From a virus, in the IMG/VR virus record IMGVR_UViG_3300005253_000344, positions 1 to 50,292 of that record: DNA of 50,292 nucleotides. One strand, given 5' to 3'. A program made the position numbers and the translations under genes. The notes under the pieces were generated by a model. It saw nothing but the letters and a program-made list of their open reading frames with translations. It ran no database searches and was not told the DNA's origin. Positions 27,103 through 34,103 of this stretch are shown piece by piece; positions within the stretch are counted from its first letter, which is position 1; every line of letters begins with the position of its first letter.

Positions 27103-29022
27103 CTATCCTCTAAAATCAAATTTAGACCGCCAACCTTTAGGTTTGGCACGTCTTTGTTTCAGTGCGGCTCTACGTCCAGCCGGTGTTCGCATGTCGTTTC
27201 GTGCTTCTGATGTCGTTTGCTTAGTCCTCATCTTATAATATTTATCTTCTATCGTAAGTGCATCAGCCATCGTTCTGTCACCATGAGTTTTCTTAGCAGA
27301 AGAACTCTCCTCGACTAAACATGCAGGGCCAACACCACCACTATCATAATAAATATAAGTCTTGGCCTCTTCAAGCGATATTATAGAATGATTAATATAA
27401 CCGCCATGAGCTAATGCACGATCATACGCATTAAGTAATTCACCTTTAGACTTCTCATTATTATGCCAACCATATTTCTTAGTTTTCTTATCCCTAATAT
27501 TACCAACTTTAACATCACGGTAATAGTATGGATAATGAAACTCTTTAACTATTCTCTTGCCAAAGTCATAGCCAGGATCACCGTTCATCTCCCATTTCAG
27601 AAACGGAAGTTTCTTACGACCGCCAACCCATAATGCCAGTGCCATAGCGATACGAGCCATCTCAAACGGCGGTGTGTTAGCATCGGCCCACTCACCTACC
27701 TTCTCACCAGTCTGTCTACACTTAATCGATCCGACCGAATTAGAAGCACCCTGGCCCTTAGACAAATCAAACCCGATGACATAATCATAGTTCTGATCCA
27801 ACCTACCATTTACAAGATTGACCCAGATCTTGAGTCTGCCCTTCACTGCCCTTTTACACGATACCCTCTTGAGATCCTTTTTCTTCAGGATCATTGGGAT
27901 ACTGTCACTCGGTGTTCCCCTTACCAGATCTACATCCCAACACGTCTTAGGTTGTTTACCGAATATAGCTATGTGTTTATCAATGTTAGTTATAGTGAAG
28001 AATGACGAACCGGCCTCAAGGTCATCGGCATCAATCTCCCTTGCCATCTCCCGTGGTGATCTAACTGTGTCCTCTATGTCGTACCACGGTGATCTGATCT
28101 TCCAGGCATTCGTCACTGAATCTTGAACTACATGGCGACCCTTGCCCTTATCTGGATGATCCCACCACATCAACGGAAACACTATAATCGTTCCATCGTT
28201 CTTCCACTTGGAATATTCAGTTCCGGGTCCGGCCACTGTACTATTCACAATACGCATCAGTGCTGCATCTCTTGTCGCACTACGCATCAGCCGACCATGT
28301 TTCACTTTAGCAAACTCGTCCAACAGAGCAACCAACCGTCTGTCACCTGATGCTGCATGTTCCGTGGTCGATTCACCATCAATACAAGAACCATTGAGAA
28401 TGTTAAACAGGTGCATTTTGGTACGGTATTTCTGGCCAACACCACAGTGAGGTGGTATCATCCATTCAGGCAACCAGGTATTGATATAGTCATGCTTTTG
28501 GAATAAAGCTTTCATGTTGCCAGCTTGGTCAACGTATGGTTCAGTTCTTGATAACTCAAGAAGTTGTGAATTAGGTCTGAACAACCACAACCAGTGCATG
28601 AAAATCGTACAAATCCAACTTGCACCCATATCACGCGACTTATTGATCAAGATGTCTTTAGCGTTAGCAAGATGCCATACCAGACGTTCAAACAAGATGT
28701 CCTGAATTTCCCATGTATTAAACGGGTTGTGGACTTCTAAGGCTTCATGCCGTTCCCCAGTGTCACCAGAGACATCAAATTGATGAAAAGTCCAGACGAA
28801 AGTGTTCACCCAGAACAAAAGGCTTTCCCTACTCGCAGCCATCAGATCATCCTGAAAACCTTTATCGTACTCTGCGTCACGTAAGATCTCTGCCCTGTAG
28901 TCAATGTTAGCTATCTCTCTCTTCGGTACGATCAATCCGGTATTGGTACATTTCCAAAACTCAGGGATGTTTGGAAAAGGTGTCGCAAGTTCTGGCTTCA
29001 GTTTTTCGGTTACATCGATCAT
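27103..29022 (-). CDS. Large terminase subunit (TerL)
   Basis: 639 residues. ATPase: an adapted Walker A, NKSRDMGASW (127-136), and Walker B LVALLDEF (230-237, Asp235 Glu236). Nuclease of RNase H type: VIGFDLSKG (415-423, Asp419), LKWEMNGDPG (Glu478) and HGDRTMADAL (580-589, catalytic Asp). It pumps and cuts DNA during packaging together with the portal. All key acidic residues are visible. The C-terminal 40 residues are basic. Confidence 0.93.
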   Translation of the reverse strand: MIDVTEKLKPELATPFPNIPEFWKCTNTGLIVPKREIANIDYRAEILRDAEYDKGFQDDLMAASRESLLFWVNTFVWTFHQFDVSGDTGERHEALEVHNPFNTWEIQDILFERLVWHLANAKDILINKSRDMGASWICTIFMHWLWLFRPNSQLLELSRTEPYVDQAGNMKALFQKHDYINTWLPEWMIPPHCGVGQKYRTKMHLFNILNGSCIDGESTTEHAASGDRRLVALLDEFAKVKHGRLMRSATRDAALMRIVNSTVAGPGTEYSKWKNDGTIIVFPLMWWDHPDKGKGRHVVQDSVTNAWKIRSPWYDIEDTVRSPREMAREIDADDLEAGSSFFTITNIDKHIAIFGKQPKTCWDVDLVRGTPSDSIPMILKKKDLKRVSCKRAVKGRLKIWVNLVNGRLDQNYDYVIGFDLSKGQGASNSVGSIKCRQTGEKVGEWADANTPPFEMARIAMALALWVGGRKKLPFLKWEMNGDPGYDFGKRIVKEFHYPYYYRDVKVGNIRDKKTKKYGWHNNEKSKGELLNAYDRALAHGGYINHSIISLEEAKTYIYYDSGGVGPACLVEESSSAKKTHGDRTMADALTIEDKYYKMRTKQTTSEARNDMRTPAGRRAALKQRRAKPKGWRSKFDFRG

Positions 29023-29023
29023 A

Positions 29024-29458
29024 CTATGGATTTTTCAAAGAGCTTTTTGCTATTTGGGCAAGGCGTTTCTTGCCTTGTTCAGATACTTTATCTGCTGCCG
29101 TTGCTTTGTCACCACCGGGCTTAACATCCATCGGAACTACTCTACCTTCCATGCGGTCCCAAACCAAACAAATGAAAGTCTTATCAGGTCTATGAACAAC
29201 ATCCTTAACGCCAGTTTTAACCCCCTTCGCATACACATCTTCCTGTTCAGTGTAACCAAGGGCGGATTTAACCACATGCCTCGCAATAGCTTCAGCCTTA
29301 GTCACCATCACGGCTTCCTCACCCCTGGCTTTTATCAGAGGATCGTCATGTTCCTCATTAAGAATTTCGCGGATATATTTCGACAGCAGTTTACCGGCTG
29401 CTATTTTTCTTCCGTGTTCGCTTTTTTCTGGTTTATCGGGCACCCACACACCTCTCAT
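29024..29458 (-). CDS. Candidate small terminase subunit
   Basis: 144 residues immediately upstream of TerL, two bases apart. Helical and charged (HGRKIAAGKLLSKYIREIL, EAIARHVVKSALGY). Small terminase subunits occupy this place and are of this size, but I do not see a clear HTH. It overlaps the protease gene by 26 bases. Confidence 0.45.
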   Translation of the reverse strand: MRGVWVPDKPEKSEHGRKIAAGKLLSKYIREILNEEHDDPLIKARGEEAVMVTKAEAIARHVVKSALGYTEQEDVYAKGVKTGVKDVVHRPDKTFICLVWDRMEGRVVPMDVKPGGDKATAADKVSEQGKKRLAQIAKSSLKNP

Positions 29459-30053
29459 ATGCTTCTAAGATACTCTTGCCGCTCTCGCACAAAGTAATAC
29501 CACCACCATCTACAGGACCACTGACACAAATACCGATCACCCGGCCCTTAGAATCATATAATGGGCCGCCGCTACTACCATGTGCACCTTCGGCATCAGC
29601 CTGTAAAAGATCTTCCCATTGATAACGATCTCTGTCGAGGTGAGATAATATTCCTTTTGTTATAGTAAACTTAAAATCTGGACTATATGGTGTTCCTACA
29701 AGAAACACAGTATCCCCGATGTAACCTGGTATTGCTATGACTTTAGCGATATTAAGTTCATCGGCTTCTACAAAAATAAAACCAACATCTTCCTTGGCAT
29801 CAATATAAAAATCACCGGATTCCAGTATAGTCCCATCAGTAAGTTCCACAGTAAGATTTGGATATTCCAAAACATGTGCAGCAGTAAGAATCACATCATC
29901 ATGTATAAACACACCAGATCCGAATCCATAATCATTACGTATCAGCACTGAAGCATTTACCATATTCTCATATATGTTGGGTTTCCTATTTGAGAAACCG
30001 ACTAACCCAAGAGTCAATAACGCGACAACCGCACATAGTATCAATCCTTTCAT
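29433..30053 (-). CDS. Trypsin-like serine protease with N-terminal signal or anchor
   Basis: 206 residues. The first 20 residues are a hydrophobic leader (LILCAVVALLTLGLVGF). The S1 triad is intact: His60 in TAAHV, Asp89 in KEDVGF, and Ser161 in GSSGGP, with oxyanion-type glycines. SGVFIHDDVILTAAH is the usual barrel entry. The protein is short, like DegP/Glu-endopeptidase cores without a PDZ domain. It could process virion proteins (no other prohead protease is visible) or act in the envelope, as the leader suggests. Confidence 0.85.
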   Translation of the reverse strand: MKGLILCAVVALLTLGLVGFSNRKPNIYENMVNASVLIRNDYGFGSGVFIHDDVILTAAHVLEYPNLTVELTDGTILESGDFYIDAKEDVGFIFVEADELNIAKVIAIPGYIGDTVFLVGTPYSPDFKFTITKGILSHLDRDRYQWEDLLQADAEGAHGSSGGPLYDSKGRVIGICVSGPVDGGGITLCESGKSILEAYERCVGAR

Positions 30054-30403
30054 CCTGCTAACTTCCTCACATATGCTACCTTACTACCTTCATTAGCTTC
30101 AAAATACAGAGTAGTTGACCCATACGGCATACGAAAGATATAATTGACATTGGCCATAAATATCCATTCTATATTAGCTGCCGTTGATGTCACTCCCGTT
30201 ATACTTGCAAGCATTACTTTGCCTGCCGTTCCTACAAATGTAATAACATACATCTGTCCGGCTACCAATGTCTGCGTATAATCAGCACCAGAACTGGCAA
30301 TCGTCAACGTAATACCACTTGCAGCTACGGGATTAGCACATTCAACCATAGCCGGGACGCGGTTGCCTGAATTGTCGTTTGAATATACTTCACTAACTGG
30401 CAT
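30050..30403 (-). CDS. Small beta-rich probable virion protein, 117 aa
   Basis: 117 residues, Ala/Gly/Thr/Val-rich, low charge, beta (ITLTIASSGADYTQTLVAGQ). Such proteins are often decoration or fibre-base proteins. It overlaps the protease start by four bases. Confidence 0.45.
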   Translation of the reverse strand: MPVSEVYSNDNSGNRVPAMVECANPVAASGITLTIASSGADYTQTLVAGQMYVITFVGTAGKVMLASITGVTSTAANIEWIFMANVNYIFRMPYGSTTLYFEANEGSKVAYVRKLAG

Positions 30404-30612
30404 TATCTTTCTCCTTTTCTTGTTATCGCACTATCTATAATCGCTCGCTGAACCCGGCCCTGATGTTTCTTCTGGACCATCACATCTAAGATCTTCTTAC
30501 ACCTAACCGGATTCATAGTATTCATGGCCCGTTTGATAAACTCCGTACGGGGGATGTTCTGTTGCTCTGGGGGGAAACTGTCATACACTTTAGCTATCTG
30601 TTGTTGATTCAT
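30403..30612 (-). CDS. Small hypothetical helical protein, 69 aa
   Basis: 69 residues, basic and helical (RCKKILDVMVQKKHQGRVQRA). One-base overlap with the next gene and four-base overlap with the GroES gene. No family recognised. Confidence 0.5.
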   Translation of the reverse strand: MNQQQIAKVYDSFPPEQQNIPRTEFIKRAMNTMNPVRCKKILDVMVQKKHQGRVQRAIIDSAITRKGER

Positions 30613-30869
30613 TCAGAGATCCTCACGCTAATAGTTTTCTCCGCGAGCACAATGTACTTTTTACCATCGACTTCCAACTCATCATCATTCCAAGTTGGCA
30701 ATATCACAGTATCGCCTGGCTTGAGGGCCTTGACATCAGGGCCGACAAATCGCACTGTGCCAAACCGAGCAGCATCTCTGGAACGCTCAGGTAGGATAAT
30801 CCCGCCCGGTGTCTTACCAGATTCTTTTATGGGTTCAATTATCACATTGTCTTTTAGTGGTTCGATCAT
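30609..30869 (-). CDS. GroES-like co-chaperonin (Cpn10)
   Basis: I place the start at 30869 (MIEPLKDNVI) with GAAAGGA upstream. 86 residues, close to the usual 95. The mobile loop near residues 16-27 (SGKTPGGIILPE) has the hydrophobic IIL tripeptide that contacts GroEL. The Cpn10 signature GTVRFVGPDVKALKPGDTV follows, and the end YIVLAEKTISVRI is typical. Phage versions (for example T4 gp31) redirect host GroEL to fold the capsid protein, which fits its place at the head of the late operon. Confidence 0.9.
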   Translation of the reverse strand: MIEPLKDNVIIEPIKESGKTPGGIILPERSRDAARFGTVRFVGPDVKALKPGDTVILPTWNDDELEVDGKKYIVLAEKTISVRISE

Positions 30870-30894
30870 ATCTGTTCCTTTCAACGTGGGAGAA

Positions 30895-31065
30895 TTACTG
30901 TTGTTCACCTAATCTAAACTTCTTTCTACACTTCCTATTCTGATATATGACTGTACTGCCCTCTATGGCGAATATTCCGAAATGTGTATCAACGACATAA
31001 CAGTATGGACATGTAGCTTCGATGTATTCGATGTCGTTCCATTCTGTGCAGATCCTGAGCGTCAT
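30895..31065 (-). CDS. First gene of the late operon: 56-residue Cys protein
   Basis: ATG at 31065 preceded by AGAGAGGACT. 56 residues with CPYC near residue 19 and a single later Cys (KCRKKFRLG), a partial zinc-ribbon pattern. It starts 17 bases after the conserved 32-base element and so is probably the first gene transcribed leftward. Confidence 0.55.
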   Translation of the reverse strand: MTLRICTEWNDIEYIEATCPYCYVVDTHFGIFAIEGSTVIYQNRKCRKKFRLGEQQ

Positions 31066-31081
31066 ATAGTCCTCTCTATAC

Positions 31082-31113
31082 TACCGGAGAATTGGAACTA
31101 TTTGCAAGGTTTC
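31082..31113 (-). promoter_or_regulatory. 32-base conserved element, copy 1 (candidate late promoter)
   Basis: The minus strand here is identical for 32 bases to the plus strand at 38881-38912. It contains TTGCAA, then 18 bases, then a TAGTAT-like box, with an A/T-rich stretch just upstream, as in promoters with UP elements. The first structural gene starts 17 bases further on. Most likely the promoter or activator site of the leftward structural operon. Confidence 0.6.
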
Positions 31114-31447
31114 TGGAAATAAAAATATTATTTTTTTTCTGGGGCTGTGGGACTCCTATGAGGTCGCACGTTGGGACTCCTGGGCTGCTATAGACCTTCT
31201 GCCGGGATCTGACTACGTGTATGTGGACCTGTTGTTAAGTGATTATCTAACACCGGATCTGGGGTGTCGGGTTTGTATAGGAAAGGGACCCAGGGACTCC
31301 CGCACCCATAACGCAAGGGTCGGCACGGGGGGGCATCGAGAATCAGACCTGCATACCATCGACAGCAGACCAGCGTCCGATAAGAGAATCTTCACAATCT
31401 CAAAGATTATCCTTGCACTTGTGTCTTGTGTGTGTTATACTATACAT
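31114..31447 (+). other. Non-coding divergent region with TGGGACTCCT repeats
   Basis: About 330 bases with no convincing gene, lying between the leftward late operon and the rightward small-gene block. TGGGACTCCT occurs at 31148-31157 and 31172-31181, and AGGGACTCCC at 31292-31301. A run of G (31327-31333) stands out from the AT-rich surroundings. An open frame from 31217 runs through to the mini-gene stop but has protein-unlike content. Could hold regulator or packaging sites. Confidence 0.4.
31413..31441 (+). promoter_or_regulatory. Extended -10 promoter
   Basis: TTGCAC at 31413-31418, 17 bases, TATACT at 31436-31441 with TGT just before it (extended -10). Predicted start near 31448, which is the A of the first mini-gene ATG, so that transcript may be leaderless. 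Confidence 0.6.
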
Positions 31448-31525
31448 ATGAACAGACTATACAACAACATAACAGCGGTCGATATGCTCTGGCTCGTGGT
31501 CTTGGCATATCTGGCCTTGTGCTAA
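31448..31525 (+). CDS. 25-residue membrane miniprotein (family copy 1)
   Basis: Begins MNRLYNNITAVDML and ends LVVLAYLALC. One short hydrophobic span with a C-terminal Cys. It matches the peptide at 33648 in 13 of 25 positions without gaps (shared NNI, A, DML, LVV, Y, LC). No ribosome site fits, and the promoter predicts a start at the ATG itself. Function unknown; membrane insertion is likely. Confidence 0.6.
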   Translation: MNRLYNNITAVDMLWLVVLAYLALC

Positions 31526-31572
31526 GGGATAATAACCGTTCGTCCGTTACACGGGACGTGGAGTACCTTAAA

Positions 31573-31695
31573 ATGAAGACAATGAAACGCAATAGACTCA
31601 GACAGTTAGTATCGTGGGGGTATATCACACAACCAGAAGCGAATCAGCTATGGCGTGAGTATCTCCGAATGTTTTATCACCCAAAAAGAAAGTGA
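31573..31695 (+). CDS. 40-residue basic protein with RLRQLV...REYLRMF (family copy 1)
   Basis: ATG at 31573 with GTGGAG upstream. Begins MKTMKRNRLRQLV and carries YITQPEANQLWREYLRMF. The second copy at 33128 shares RLRQLV-x-W-x-YITQ-x2-AN-x3-REYLRMF. Short, helical and basic. A longer open frame upstream runs through the mini-gene in another frame and is not believed. Confidence 0.6.
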   Translation: MKTMKRNRLRQLVSWGYITQPEANQLWREYLRMFYHPKRK

Positions 31696-31705
31696 GGATA
31701 AGAAA

Positions 31706-31855
31706 ATGGCAGTAACAATTATGACTAAAGGAAAACTTGACACTAAAAAACACTATTGTCAACAGTGTAAAAAAGAAATGGGCTTCGAGTATTTCCTCGG
31801 TGCTGTATGCGGAGCTTGTTGTCGCAAGAATCACAAACGAGTAGCAGGAAGATAA
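31706..31855 (+). CDS. 49-residue zinc-finger protein
   Basis: ATG at 31706 with GTGAGG nine bases upstream. CQQC near residue 18 and CGACC near residue 35 give a four-Cys zinc knuckle, followed by a basic end (RKNHKRVAGR). Likely nucleic-acid binding. A hairpin terminator follows the stop. Confidence 0.65.
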   Translation: MAVTIMTKGKLDTKKHYCQQCKKEMGFEYFLGAVCGACCRKNHKRVAGR

Positions 31856-31881
31856 TCACCCCAACACTCCACTTCACCAAT

Positions 31882-31913
31882 AGCCGACTGGTTACCCCAA
31901 TTATCAGTCGGCT
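31882..31913 (+). terminator. Terminator-like hairpin
   Basis: AGCCGACTG (31882-31890) pairs with CAGTCGGCT (31905-31913), nine perfect pairs, followed by GTCATTTTG. It closes the first mini-operon. The T run is interrupted, so efficiency is uncertain. Confidence 0.55.
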
Positions 31914-32050
31914 GTCATTTTGTCCAGACCAGATAACCACGTCCGATTATCCTTAACACGGAACAGCTCTAAAATCGCTGTGTCCTTGTGGGCGTGAATC
32001 AGGCGTGTCGGGGCTGATTGTCTTAGTCTCAGTATCATTTCTTGAAAATA

Positions 32051-32503
32051 TATACCTTTAGTAGTACACCTTTAGGTATATACCTTTAGTGGCAGTCTAG
32101 GTAGATTGTAGATGTACCTAGACACAAAACTCCATTATCAGGCCAATAATAGCTATGTGTCTAGGATGGTCTAGGTAGATTAGGCATACCTAGACGGCAA
32201 TAAACTCTTGCCTAGTATAGACTTACAAGCGAAAACACTGAATGTGTCTAGGTACACGAGATAAAACTCTTATATACATATATTACTATCTACTATCTAC
32301 TATACCCTATTGGTCTATACTCTTATATATTACTAAGGAAGTTTTAACACACTACCTAGACACAATAGACCAAAACAACCATAACACCAGTATCATAAAC
32401 AGTTTATCCGTGTCTAGGTACAAACAAGTTACCTAGACCATCATAGACACAACAGCCATATTGAACCAATACCGCAGATGCTGTGTCTAGGATGGTCTAG
32501 GTA
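32051..32503. repeat. Array of GTCTAGGTA repeats in both orientations (candidate origin or operator array)
   Basis: Forward GTCTAGG(T/A) cores lie at 32095, 32159, 32169, 32246, 32412, 32485 and 32495. Inverted TACCTAGAC cores lie at 32115, 32187, 32353 and 32430. A 24-base unit is repeated exactly at 32156-32179 and 32482-32505. At the left edge TATACCTTTAGT is repeated at 32051-32062 and 32079-32090. The whole region is A/T-rich, gene-free and sits between divergent operons. Iteron-type origins and multi-site operators look like this; I cannot tell which. The rest of 31914-32610 shows no convincing gene. Confidence 0.75.
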
Positions 32504-32531
32504 GAATTTTCACCGATTGTCAAGATTTAAT

Positions 32532-32560
32532 TTGCATTGTCAACCAAAATAGTGTATACT
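32532..32560 (+). promoter_or_regulatory. sigma70-like promoter after the repeat array
   Basis: TTGCAT at 32532-32537, 17 bases, TATACT at 32555-32560. Starts near 32567, about 44 bases before the ATG at 32611. Drives the next group of small genes; the last CTAGGTA repeat lies about 30 bases upstream, close enough for regulation. Confidence 0.55.
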
Positions 32561-32610
32561 TTACATAGTTAAATCAAACGCTATTTGACAAATAAATGGG
32601 AGAGATTAAG

Positions 32611-32808
32611 ATGATAACAAAAAGCATTATTGCAGTTAAATACACAACAGACGGAGTATATCTATCAGCTAAAACAGACAAGGGTGATTATGGTCAACAT
32701 TACAATACATTTGACAAAACAAAATCGTCTTTTATGCCGGACACTGATACAGCAATAGAACGGTTTGTGGCGTTTTATAATCAGTTTGAAAGGGGGACAG
32801 TACAATGA
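32611..32808 (+). CDS. Hypothetical protein, 65 aa
   Basis: Start at 32611 chosen for its GGGAGAGATTAAG site; an in-frame ATG at 32596 lacks one. 65 residues, beta start (KSIIAVKYTTDGVYLSAKT) and helical end. Its stop overlaps the next mini-gene (ATGA). No family recognised. Confidence 0.55.
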   Translation: MITKSIIAVKYTTDGVYLSAKTDKGDYGQHYNTFDKTKSSFMPDTDTAIERFVAFYNQFERGTVQ

Positions 32809-32888
32809 TAAGACGAATATGTGATAGTATCGGGTTTGAGTATAGTATCGTAGTGTTAATCGTTTGGGCTTATCTGAGTTTATGTTAA
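32805..32888 (+). CDS. 27-residue membrane miniprotein (family copy 2)
   Basis: Begins MIRRICDSIGFEYS and ends VWAYLSLC. Coupled to the upstream gene by ATGA. Like the peptides at 31448 and 33648 it is a basic or polar start, one hydrophobic span and a terminal Leu-Cys. More diverged than the other two. Confidence 0.55.
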   Translation: MIRRICDSIGFEYSIVVLIVWAYLSLC

Positions 32889-32899
32889 GGAGATATGAT

Positions 32900-33073
32900 A
32901 TGGAAAGCATAACAATCAATCAATCGCATTTAACGTCTGAGTGTTGGCTTGTGCAATTCTGGGGCTTTAAGCAATGCGAAACTTGTGAAGCCAAAGATAC
33001 GCCTGATTGTGGTGGACAGAAAATCAGACAATCAGGCAAAAATGAAAATGGATTTTCAATACCAGTAAAATAA
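32900..33073 (+). CDS. 57-residue Cys-rich protein
   Basis: ATG at 32900 with AAGGAG eight bases upstream. ECWLVQFWGF leads to CETC (near 26) and DCGG (near 36), a zinc-binding look, ending GFSIPVK. Similar small proteins, to my memory, recur in environmental phages. The reading frame stays open after its TAA into the next gene (see findings). Confidence 0.6.
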   Translation: MESITINQSHLTSECWLVQFWGFKQCETCEAKDTPDCGGQKIRQSGKNENGFSIPVK

Positions 33074-33085
33074 CCAGACCAGCAG

Positions 33086-33116
33086 CCAGTCCGGTGCAAG
33101 GCCGGACACTGGTTTT
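33086..33116 (+). terminator. Terminator-like hairpin
   Basis: CCAGT-CCGG (33086-33094) pairs with CCGG-AC-ACTGG (33102-33112) with a two-base bulge, followed by TTTT. It lies between two genes that share one reading frame. Short T run, so possibly partial. Confidence 0.45.
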
Positions 33117-33127
33117 ATGAGAAAACA

Positions 33128-33277
33128 GTGGGACACGAGCAGGACTGTTGTCCGGCGTGTTGTAAACGAATAGACAGACTGCGACAACTTGTGGTCTGGC
33201 AATACATAACACAACTACAGGCCAACAATATGTATCGTGAGTATTTGAGAATGTTCAAGAGAGTCAATAGAGTTTAA
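33128..33277 (+). CDS. RLRQLV...REYLRMF basic protein (family copy 2), start uncertain
   Basis: The only usable in-frame start after the upstream stop is a GTG at 33128 (49 residues), with a weak ribosome site. The frame 5' of it (from 33074) reads RCKAGHWFYEKT, which with the later CCPACC looks like genuine Cys/His zinc-ribbon coding. So the real protein may begin upstream by readthrough of TAA 33071-33073 or with a non-standard start, or the gene may be a decayed fusion. The C-terminal half matches the protein at 31573. Confidence 0.5.
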   Translation: MGHEQDCCPACCKRIDRLRQLVVWQYITQLQANNMYREYLRMFKRVNRV

Positions 33278-33295
33278 TTTATGAGAGGATATGAT

Positions 33296-33592
33296 ATGGT
33301 AAATCAAGAAATGACAAGCGAGCGAGAAAAACAAATAGATTGTAGCTGTCCAGCTTGTGGATGTTCAGACTTTGACGGTTATTGTAGCGACTGCAAGCAC
33401 ACAGCAGAACAAGGGAAAAACTTTTACACTGATGAGCCAGTGGTGCTGAAAAAAGGGATAACAACAGCACAACAAGAAGAACTAAATGAATTGTTGGCCG
33501 AAGATATTCTGGAACGATATAACAATTCTGAGTATTGGGAACCTGATTTAATTACAGAGTTTTATCACGATAATAATATCAAACAAGATTAA
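33296..33592 (+). CDS. Zinc-ribbon protein, 98 aa
   Basis: ATG at 33296 chosen for GAGAGG nine bases upstream. CPACG and CSDC (residues about 18-35) form a zinc ribbon; the rest is acidic and helical (TTAQQEELNELLAEDILERY). Unknown function. Confidence 0.6.
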   Translation: MVNQEMTSEREKQIDCSCPACGCSDFDGYCSDCKHTAEQGKNFYTDEPVVLKKGITTAQQEELNELLAEDILERYNNSEYWEPDLITEFYHDNNIKQD

Positions 33593-33605
33593 ACTTCGCA
33601 ACCGA

Positions 33606-33641
33606 TGGCCGTCAAGGATAGCCGGACGGATAATACGGCCA
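33606..33641 (+). promoter_or_regulatory. Hairpin just before a start codon (element copy A)
   Basis: TGGCCGT (33606-33612) pairs with ACGGCCA (33635-33641), then AAGGTT and the ATG of a membrane miniprotein at 33648. A matching arrangement occurs at 36298-36344. It could shield or expose the ribosome site, or mark mRNA processing. Confidence 0.45.
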
Positions 33642-33647
33642 AAGGTT

Positions 33648-33725
33648 ATGCAGTTTATCTTTAACAATATATCGGCAAGTGATATGCTATTGCTCGTAGT
33701 GATGGTATATGCTTGCCTATGCTGA
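33648..33725 (+). CDS. 25-residue membrane miniprotein (family copy 3)
   Basis: Begins MQFIFNNISASDMLLLVV and ends VYACLC. Closest relative of the peptide at 31448 and of equal length. AAAGG lies only two bases before the ATG, at the foot of a hairpin. The next gene's site GTGAGG follows its stop. Confidence 0.55.
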   Translation: MQFIFNNISASDMLLLVVMVYACLC

Positions 33726-33740
33726 AAGTGAGGTTGTGAT

Positions 33741-33908
33741 ATGCAGTTAAATGAAAACGAAAAAATTGAAAGCTGGGTTATTGTAGTGAGAACATCAGAC
33801 GGTAGAGAATTGAGCTTTACTGAATTAGGTCTTGAAATTTATTATAATATTTCAAAACCTATTGACGAAACACTCGAAGCTCTGTATCCCTGCGAATGGG
33901 TAGGCTAA
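33741..33908 (+). CDS. Hypothetical protein, 55 aa
   Basis: ATG at 33741 after AAAGTGAGGTTGTGAT, the ribosome-site form that recurs in this block. 55 residues, beta start (ESWVIVVRTSDGREL) and helical end. Followed by a terminator. No family recognised. Confidence 0.55.
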   Translation: MQLNENEKIESWVIVVRTSDGRELSFTELGLEIYYNISKPIDETLEALYPCEWVG

Positions 33909-33930
33909 TCATACACACACCACACACCAC

Positions 33931-33969
33931 AAGCCGGGCGGTACTCCCAAGCTGTCCGGCTTTGTTTTT
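33931..33969 (+). terminator. Intrinsic terminator
   Basis: AAGCCGG (33931-33937) pairs with CCGGCTT (33956-33962), followed by TGTTTTT. It ends the transcription unit that precedes the promoter at 34068. Confidence 0.65.
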
Positions 33970-34067
33970 GTGGGTGATATTGGTAGCGTTGGCAAGCGTT
34001 AGTCCATTACAGAGGACGTGAGGGCTTCGATATTTTCAGATTTATTGGATTTTAGGTGATTTTGGGC

Positions 34068-34096
34068 TTGACACGATATATTGGTTATGGTATAAT
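34068..34096 (+). promoter_or_regulatory. Consensus sigma70 promoter
   Basis: TTGACA at 34068-34073, exactly 17 bases, TATAAT at 34091-34096, with TGG before the -10 (extended). A perfect match to the bacterial housekeeping consensus. The predicted start (about 34103) falls at the ATG of a mini-gene at 34104. Confidence 0.85.
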
Positions 34097-34103
34097 AGCT
34101 ATT

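Noticed and set aside
31217-31525. 102-residue open frame ending at the first miniprotein
   Set aside because: Upstream part has odd composition and no ribosome site. The promoter at 31413 lies inside it; only the last 25 codons match the paralogous peptides.
32242-32436. 64-residue frame inside the repeat array
   Set aside because: Composed of repeat units and A/T runs; no ribosome site and Tyr/Ile-rich noise.
31082-32610. CRISPR array or tRNA cluster in the control region
   Set aside because: Repeats have irregular spacing and both orientations, and no cloverleaf could be drawn.
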